Part shown: in pieces, positions 56,781-64,000 of the stretch
How positions within the stretch are numbered: position 1 is the first letter of the stretch
How the letters are laid out: every line of letters begins with the position of its first letter
From: Callorhinus ursinus
Lineage: Eukaryota > Chordata > Mammalia > Carnivora > Otariidae
Assembly (NCBI RefSeq): GCF_003265705.1
Contig: NW_020312775.1
Coordinates: 757,330 to 821,329 of the forward strand
Direction: 5' to 3'
DNA: 64,000 nucleotides
Translations under genes and position numbers: made by a program
Notes under the pieces: generated by a model
Databases searched by the model: none
The model's input: the letters and a program-made list of their open reading frames with translations, nothing else
Told to the model about the DNA's origin: nothing

Positions 56781-57582
56781 AGTACCCTCTCCCAGTGGAT
56801 CTTCATCATACGATCTTTTCTTTTTTTTCATTTCTTCCTAGCCTATTTGCTAATAGTCATAAGCGAAATAAACTGTGAATAGTTTTTTCGTCCTTTGGGG
56901 AGGCGCATGGGGGGAGAGGTAGCCTAGGTAATGCCCATTGCCGTTCCACAACCTTATTCATTGGCTCCCTGACCATGTTTACCAAAACTACTTGAAATTG
57001 TTTCTACTCTTCTCAAACGCCCAACCCAAGCCCACCTACTTCAGCAAATAATCTCCATTCTTGCTTTACTGAGAAGGTAGGAGCTACTCTGGCAAATTCT
57101 TTTCTGCCTCAGAATTTCTTCCAGTTTTCTTCCCTTTCTATCATCCCCAGACAAAGCAAACCCCCATTTTCCCCCTCCTTAAGGTCAATACCTCTGCTCA
57201 TGATCTCACAACATTCTCTTCCTATCTCCTCTGGGACTTTTTCCATAAATTTTCTCTCTCTTGCTTTCATCTTCAGTCTTTTCCTTGCCTCTGACACTGT
57301 CCCTACTGTCTAAAAACATGTGAGGAGCAGGAATTCTGTTGACTTCTGTGAGCTGAAAAGTGGGAAGAATGTTTCCCTACTAGAGAAAGGCCCCCCTCAC
57401 ACCTACCCCCCTGCCGCAACCCACCACACACACATAACTGCGTCAAGACTGTTTTTACAGACAAGTTGGAGAGGGTTTAGAGGGAAATAAAATCATTAGG
57501 GCAAAGAATTCCCAGGTTTTAGGTCGGGCTGGGAAGTAAAAGGCAGCATTAAGAAAATGCAGAGGATAAAAATAATATCCTC

Positions 57583-57758
57583 TGGGGAGCCTGGGTGGCT
57601 CAGTCCATTGAGCATCTGACTCTTGATTTTGGCTCAGGTCATCTTCTCAGGATCATGAGATCGAGCTCCTTGTCGGGCTCTGCAATGGGCATGGAACCTG
57701 CTTAAGAATCTCTCTCCCTCTCTCCCTCGGCCCCTCCCCCCTAAAAAATAAAGAAAGA
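57583..57758 (+). mobile_element. CAN-SINE
   Basis: Head GGGAGCCTGGGTGGCTCAGT. Older type, diverged duplications AATAATATCCTCTG / AATAATAAACCTCTG. Confidence 0.92.
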
Positions 57759-58339
57759 AGAATAATAAACCTCTGTCAGTTATTCACAGAGTGGTTTTTA
57801 CCACTTTGTTTTATTTATCTAGCAAAGATTGCTTCCAATGAATGGGGGATTTCATGCAACAAAACCAAAAGGGTTAAGTAGAGGGACAGACGAAGGTGAA
57901 ATGCCTCAGGAGAAGTTGGGATGTGAGAATGAGTCAAACAGTACGAGGAGGGGTTTCATCAAGTGTTTATGACATAGACAAGGAAACAGGAAATTAGGAG
58001 ACATGTTGGACGAACACGTTAGGAATGTCAGGGCACAATGCTGAAAAGGCTGGATTTTGTCATTGGAGTTGATAAGGAATAATGCAAAGGCATGACAGAC
58101 AGAGAATTGAAGTCTCAGTGTTGTCCCAGTCGATGTTCTGAGCATCCTCTGGGGCTTTTGTTGAACATCTCAAAATGCAGAACTCATCTTACACACTTGG
58201 TTACCTTCCACCCTCTTTTACTGTTCTTAAAGCTTCTGCTAAATCAGAGCCAGCAGCTGGGATGTTATATAACCAAATATTATGTTCTGTTTGTTTTCAA
58301 ATATATTCCATTTAGGCCACAATCATTTCAGTTACAGTT

Positions 58340-58565
58340 AAAGTGGAAAGAACACTGAATTAGGGGTCAGAAGACAAAGGTTCTAATCCCAAATTTGCTA
58401 CTGTATTGCTGTTAACCTTTTTGAGCCATGGGTTTTTTTTTTCCTCTTCCAGCTAGAGGATAATATCTGCCCTATTCACTTGATTAGGTTGTGAATCAAA
58501 CAGGATAATGAATGTGAACATATATTGAATATATTGAAATTGTGAAGTGCTATTCAAATATAAAA
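58340..58565 (+). repeat. MIR remnant
   Basis: Sense MIR: 'aagaacactgaattaggggt', 'aagtgctattcaaatataaa'. Confidence 0.7.
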
Positions 58566-58628
58566 GATTGTTATTTCCATTGCTTCAAGGTCCTAGTGGC
58601 TTTCCTATCTGCAGAAGACATAAAGACC

Positions 58629-58696
58629 AGAGAATCTAATATTACAATGTATGTTAACCAACTGGAATTAAAATGAAAACTTAAAAAAAAAGAAGA
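58629..58696 (+). mobile_element. extremely 5'-truncated LINE-1 insertion (68 bp)
   Basis: Carnivore L1 3' end ('tatgttaaccaactggaatt', then AAAATGAAAACTT and poly-A). Flanked by 16-bp duplications at 58613-58628 and 58697-58712 with one mismatch. The whole insertion is the last ~50 nt of L1 plus tail. Confidence 0.85.
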
Positions 58697-59069
58697 AGAA
58701 AACATAAAGACCCAGAGTAGGTTACAGCAAAGGTAGCAGTGCCAAGAATGTAATTAGCTCTTGTTTCCATGATAGATCAGATATTACGGTGCTTTAAGGG
58801 ACATACCAACAAGGTACTCAGAGTCTTATTAATCATTCCTCATGTTATCAATCTCCCCATCCCCCTGGCCAGCCCAGGATGCTAGACACACCCACACATA
58901 CTAACAATATTTACATACAAGACTCCAGGATAGGATATACAATGCAATAAGAACCACTGGTTTTCTAGGGTACACAGAACAGCTACCGATTTCTACTTTG
59001 ATTATGTTGAGGCTGCTGGGGCAAGGTGGGCGTTTCTTGCTTGGAACTTGCATTGAGAGCGGAGAGAAC

Positions 59070-59300
59070 TAACATTTTTTGAGCTCACACTCTGGGCCAA
59101 ACACAGTGTAAGGCACTTGCCCTGTGTTACCTCCTATGATTCTCACAAGCACTTGGTGAGGGAGTAAGGATTCGTGTTCCCAACTCTACAAACAATGAAA
59201 CTACAGCTCAGTGATGTTAAGTAACTTGTTCAAGTTTATTAAGCTGGTAAGAAACACAAGCTGGGATTCTATCCCAACTCCATCCGACTCCAACGCTGAT
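59070..59300 (-). repeat. MIR remnant
   Basis: Antisense MIR 'cacagtgtaaggcacttgcc' and 'tgttaagtaacttgttcaag'. Confidence 0.8.
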
Positions 59301-60249
59301 GCTCTTCCAACTTCTCTCCTTCCAGACAGGGCCTCAATGTTAAAAGTAGGGCACATCCTAGAAATCACCACTTCTTGGCGCATTCAAAAGCACATAGTGG
59401 CATAACACCTGGCCAGTCCCTTGGTCACCGACAGGTAGAGACCCCTTTCGAGGATACTCTGAAATACTTTTAAATTTAAGTTGCTTTGGAATCTAAAGCA
59501 AGCCTGGGCCCAAAAGACAAGAGCCATTAATCTTTTACTTCTGGTAGTGATCTTCCTACCGCACACAGAAGAAAGGCAAGATACTTGCCTGGCAGAGGCA
59601 AAATTAAAATTTCAAGGTGAGAATTGGTCAGTGACAAAAGGATGCCTCACACAGTGTTGTGTGATAGCCAATAGCCAATCAAACTCTAGCCTCCCCTCCG
59701 CTTCAGTCTTAAATTAAATCTTACAAGAGTGCGTAGAGTCCATAGGTACCGACTTGGTATGGCTTAAGGAGGACTGAAATGTTATTACTAATCAAAATGA
59801 CTTCCCGCACTGGCCCTGCCAGGAGGCCTACGGTTCCCTCTTAATCACTTCTTTCAGGTTAAGGCATCTGTCAAAATATAAGTGCTATCTTCAGTCACTA
59901 TACATTATCTTCATTAGTTTATCACTTTCATTCTAATCACGAGACAGGTAAGAGACACAGGGCAAACGGCTTTGAAGGGGAAGGCAGAGGGAAAGATTCA
60001 ATGTGACATTTGATGGGCAGCTAGAGTCCAGCAGGGCCAGATCAAGATATTTAGAAACCCAAAGCACCAAAGAGATCATGTTATAAACCCCACACACCCA
60101 TATAGAATTTAAGATAAAAATAATACCTGTAATACTCAACCTGTAAAATAAGTATAAGGTAGCTCAACAAAAATCTGATCTTTCCCATAATTACTACCGT
60201 AATTCTTTTTTTATTGCCATATAACTCAATCTTGAAGAGTATACAATTC

Positions 60250-60424
60250 AGGGATGCCTGGGTGGCTCAGTCGGTTAAATGTCTGCCTTGGGCTCAGGTC
60301 ATGATCTTGGGGTTCTGGGATTGAGCCCCACATCGGGCTTCCTGCTTAGCGTGAGGCAGGGGGTCTGCTTCTCCCTCTCCCTCTGTGCTCGCTCTCTCTC
60401 AAGTAAATAAATTTGGAAAAAAAA
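60250..60424 (+). mobile_element. CAN-SINE in L1
   Basis: Head GGGATGCCTGGGTGGCTCAG. Duplication AAGAGTATACAATT on both sides. Confidence 0.95.
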
Positions 60425-60941
60425 GAGTATACAATTTAATGACTCCTAGTATATTCAGAGTTGGGCAATCATCACCACAAGCAATTTTAAAACAATTTCA
60501 TCACCCTCCCTCTACCAAAACCCCCATTTCAGTCACTCCCACCCCCCTCCCAGCCCTAGGCAACCACCAGTCTATTTCCTGTCTCTGTAGATTTTCCTAT
60601 TCTGTACATTTTACATAAGTGGAGTCACATACAATATGTTTTTGTGTCTGGCTTCTTTGACTTGGCGTAATGTTACCAAGGTTCTCCCATGTTGTAGCAC
60701 ATATCAGTACTTCATTCCATTTGATGGCTGAATGCTATTCCACTATGTGGATCTGCCACATTTTACTTAATCCATTCCTCAGTTGGTAGACATTTGGGTT
60801 GTTTCCCCTTTTTGGTTATTAGGAGTATTGCTGCTCTGAACATTTGTGTACAAGTTTTTGTACACACATATGTTCTCAGTTCTTTTAAGTATATACCTAG
60901 GCATGGAATTTCTAGGTTATATGGTAAACTCTATGTTGAAC

Positions 60942-61111
60942 TTTTTTTTTATTTGAGAGAGAAAGAGGAGAGAGTGAGCACCAGCCAGGGGAGAGGCAGA
61001 GGGAGAGAGAGAAGCAGACTCCACACTGATTCGGGGCTCGATCCCAGGACCCCGGGATCATGACCTGAGCTGAAGGCAGACACTTAATTGACTGAGCCAC
61101 CCAGGCGCCCC
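60942..61111 (-). mobile_element. CAN-SINE in L1
   Basis: Antisense copy. Flanks CTATGTTGAACTTTT / CCATGTTTAACTTTT. Confidence 0.94.
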
Positions 61112-61287
61112 TCCATGTTTAACTTTTTGAGAATCTGCCAGACTGTTTACTGAAATGGCTGTACCATTTTATATTCCTACCACACCAACACTTATTGTTG
61201 TCTTTTTTTATTACAGCCATCCTAGAGCATATGAAATGGTATTTCATTGTGTCCATCCCTTTTTGAAATATCAAATATCTAATTCTT

Positions 61288-61483
61288 TTTTTAAGATTTT
61301 ATTTATTTATTTGAGAGAGAGAGAAAGAGAAAGAGATCACAAGCAGGGGGAGGAGCAGAGGGAGAGGGAGAAGCAGACTCCCCGCTGAGTAGGGAGCCTG
61401 ACGCGGGGCTCAAGCCCAGGACCCCAGGATCATGACCTGAGCCGAAGGGAGATGCCCAACTGACTGAGCCACCCAGGTGCCTC
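61288..61483 (-). mobile_element. CAN-SINE
   Basis: Antisense copy with a perfect 16-bp duplication CAAATATCTAATTCTT at 61272-61287 and 61484-61499. Confidence 0.96.
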
Positions 61484-62899
61484 CAAATATCTAATTCTTA
61501 AAAAAAAAAAATCTTTAATGCCTCTATTTATCTGGTTTCCTAAGCATATGCTTGATCTGCCCATTATGAGGCCATCCAGGACTGAGATCAGCTTGAATTG
61601 ATTTGGATCCTGGGGTTGGAGGGCATGTTAAGGGAGGGCCTGTCTTGTAAAGCGTTTCCAACACCAAACCAAGATACAGAGATGACTAAGTCATGCTCCT
61701 TCTCTAATAGGGGAAGCAGACGTCTTCTCAAACAACCACAAAACAAAGGAGAACGAGAGATGTGCTCTAAGGCAATGGGAGTACAGAGGGGCACTGAGGT
61801 GAGCCTGATGCAGTCTTCCCAAAGTACGGTGCTGAGCAGCCCTAAATGTCACCCAAGCAGCCCAGCTCTCCACCCCTCCGCAGCCACAGCATGAGGTCAG
61901 AATCTTCTTGGAAACAGCTCTTAGAGCGGGGAACAAGGCTCTTAGAGATATACTGCACTGGGCCCGAGACGTATATTTGTCACTTTCTCCTTTCCATTAC
62001 TCTTCATACTTACTACCCACTGGCTGACTCTTTCAGACTCGGCCTCATTACTTTCAGTCTTCTGTCAATTTGTAGGACTGCACTGAAGAATGGCTGTAAA
62101 GTGCTATGTAATTCCGAAGTGCATTATGAATAATAATCTCCCATTGCCACCTTCTTACCAACAACACGCAAGTCCTTCTCCAGCAGTCTCTCATTGCCCC
62201 CTCGTCACTCTCCTATTTTACCTGAATCGTTCCCATTATGGCTCTCTGCAGTACACCCCCAGCTTCTGAAGATAATGCTCATAGCTAGCTCTGCCTTCAG
62301 AGGGCTTTTGCAGTCTGACAAGTTCTTTGACTCGGGATTTTGCTTTGGAAATAGAAAGCAAGCTGGAGAGATCGCTCTTATTCCATGATGGAGATGCTGA
62401 GGCACAGAGAGGTTAGATGGCCCAATAATTTTGTTTTTTTAAATCACACGATCAGACTTGAGGTTCTGGGTGTTCTCCCTGTCTTACCATCACCTCTACC
62501 CATGGGAAATCTGCAGCTATGAAGGTTGTGAGTTTGGGCTACCTACTCCCCAAGTCTTAAGCCTTTCTCCTGAGAGTGGTTAAGAGTAAGCAGGCTGCCC
62601 GAGCAGAGCTAACTCATATTCAACAGCCCAGAGAAGGTAATTTCACTTTTGAACTGCTCTCTACTTTTCTGAAGTGGGACTCAATTGTGCTTGAAAAATG
62701 TCAAGCACAACCTCATTGCTCTTAGCCATCTGTCTAAACCCTGCTCGGAGCGCTGGGCCAGGGAGTTGTGAAAACACATGAATCCTCCCGAGGGAGGCCT
62801 TGAGGAAGCCCTTTGGAAAAGAGAGACCTCCAGTCATTTATTTATTTATTCCAATATTTATTGAGCACTTACTAATTTTAATACTTCACTGTCATCATA

Positions 62900-63115
62900 A
62901 CATCAGGGTTACCAGCACAGGTGCTGAAGGTCAGCTGCCAGGGCTCAAATCCTGACTTTAATGCCTGCTTATTTTAGGCTTTAGTTTCCCTCTTGGTAAA
63001 ATGAAAATAATGAAATTACTCATGACAGGGGGTAGGATCGAGGATGACATGAGAGCTCCCCATGAAGCACCCAGCACATGGGCTGGTGCGCCGAAAATAT
63101 TCAATAAATGTTAGC
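62900..63115 (+). repeat. MIR remnant
   Basis: Sense MIR 'ggctcaaatcctgactttaa' to 'ttcaataaatgttagctact'. Confidence 0.8.
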
Positions 63116-63700
63116 TACTGTGGCTCTTCACGCAGAACCACAGCAAACTGTCAAGGATCAACGGATGGGAGTAAAATTGTACAGCGCCTCAGCCAGTTTC
63201 ATGGGCCCATTGCTGGAACTGCTCTGGGGGAGAGGCCTGGGCTGAGAAGAGTGATAGGAAAGGTGCCCTGATTGGAGGAGGGCAATGGAAATGACACTCG
63301 GATGCCACAGAGCTGCTTCTCGCACCTACTGAAGTTTCAGAAGAATGTCAACACCGAAGTGGAAATGATTGCATGGCAATACATTCTGTTCTAAGGTAAA
63401 GGATTCCTCTAATGCAGCCAGGCCCCTACCAGTCCTGTTTTCCATCACATGACAAAGAGTGCAATGCAGACGTAGGGGCAGTGATTCTTAGGTACAAAGC
63501 CCCGGACCCTTGACAAGTCATTCCAACTTTCTTCCCGTAGCATTTTCCCCGGGGTTGGTCCTGCAAGTCAGGGTACCCTACATGTCCCTAAGAAAAGGCA
63601 AAACTGTGGCCGAGAGAAAATCTAATGGATGAACCAGCAGAAGAGGACCACCTTGCGCAGGTAGAGAGAGGGTCTTTGGCTGGGGCAAGGCTCAAAAGGA

Positions 63701-63717
63701 GGGGGGGGGGGGGGGGG
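63701..63717. repeat. G17 homopolymer
   Basis: Seventeen consecutive G. Confidence 0.95.
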
Positions 63718-63834
63718 AGTGGAGGTTAATGGCTAATGGCTCTCAGGCAGGAATCTTTAACCCATTTCCTGGCTTTCATGTTTATCAAGCATCTACTCTG
63801 TGTGCCGTAGTGCGAAGCTTTGTTAAGAGACACC

Positions 63835-64000
63835 AAGGTAGCCCTACCACCCAGCAATTGCACTACTGGATATTCACACCAAAGATATAAGTATAGTGAT
63901 CCGAAGGGGCACGTGCACCTCAGTGTTCATAGCAGCAATGTCCACAATAGCCAAACTATGGAAAGAGCCTAGATGTCCATCAACAGATGAATGGATAAAG
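63835..64000 (-). repeat. antisense LINE-1, continuing past the window
   Basis: Reverse-complement L1 ORF2 end: 'accacccagcaattgcacta', 'gatgtccatcaacagatgaa'. Well conserved, so probably younger than the other L1 pieces. Confidence 0.85.

Larger units (their letters stand above)
60190..61275 (+). repeat. LINE-1 3' region, split by two SINEs
   Basis: Long readable L1 3' sequence: 'caatcatcaccacaagcaat', 'tagcacatatcagtacttca', 'gacatttgggttgtttcccc', 'tatacctaggcatggaattt'. Interrupted at 60250 and 60942. Confidence 0.85.
52561..64000. other. intergenic region upstream of DRP2
   Basis: No gene recognised; CENPI is the next known gene in this direction in other mammals and is not reached. 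Contents: nine CAN-SINEs, MIR and L1 pieces, a short full-structure L1 insertion (58629) and simple repeats. Unassigned stretches: 52600-53040, 53310-54530, 55420-55960, 56780-57580, 57760-58340, 59300-60190, 61500-62880 and 63120-63830. Confidence 0.6.

Noticed and set aside
52561..64000. Search for CENPI exons upstream of DRP2
   Set aside because: CENPI is the expected next gene in mammals, but no exon of it was recognised in the window.
1..64000. CRISPR arrays, bacterial operons or other prokaryotic systems
   Set aside because: The DNA is plainly mammalian: spliced genes, SINEs and LINEs throughout.

Overview
The window is genomic DNA from a carnivoran mammal, very probably from the X chromosome. 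It holds at least 26 copies of the tRNA-derived carnivore SINE (CAN-SINE), LINE-1, LINE-2 and MIR remnants, DNA-transposon relics and intron-split genes. The SINE copies read '...GGATCGAGCCCCGCATCGGGCTCC...' rather than the young dog type or the cat type. This suggests an arctoid (bear, seal or mustelid lineage); that is an inference.

Two genes are recognised, converging tail to tail as at human Xq22.1. The 3' end of TAF7L lies on the + strand (four exons, about 131-6318): the acidic stretch, two coiled-coil exons, the last 13 codons and the 3' UTR. The complete coding region of DRP2 (dystrophin-related protein 2) lies on the - strand, from its start codon at 40747 to its stop at 13621. I resolved 22 coding exons with GT..AG borders and continuous phase. 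They sum to 2874 nt, i.e. 957 residues plus stop, the length known for human DRP2. The protein runs spectrin repeats, WW domain, EF-hand-like region, ZZ zinc finger, then a coiled-coil C-terminus.

Layout: 1-6318 TAF7L end; 6319-9540 intergenic, with SINEs, a hAT relic split by a solo LTR and a pyrimidine tract; about 9541-13620 probable DRP2 3' UTR; 13621-40747 DRP2 coding exons and introns; 40748-52560 DRP2 5' UTR intron(s) and a probable GC-rich promoter/first exon near 52.06-52.56 kb; 52.6-64 kb intergenic DNA upstream of DRP2, full of SINEs and L1/MIR pieces, with no gene recognised.

TAF7L is a testis-biased TFIID subunit and DRP2 a membrane-cytoskeleton scaffold of the dystroglycan/periaxin complex in Schwann cells. 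They are neighbours by position, not by shared pathway. No novel gene system was found. The most unusual items are a U2 snRNA fragment with target-site duplications, an inverted 28-bp copy of a DRP2 exon inside the neighbouring intron, two local duplications, a solo LTR nested in a DNA transposon, uORFs ahead of the DRP2 start, and a 68-bp L1 insertion.
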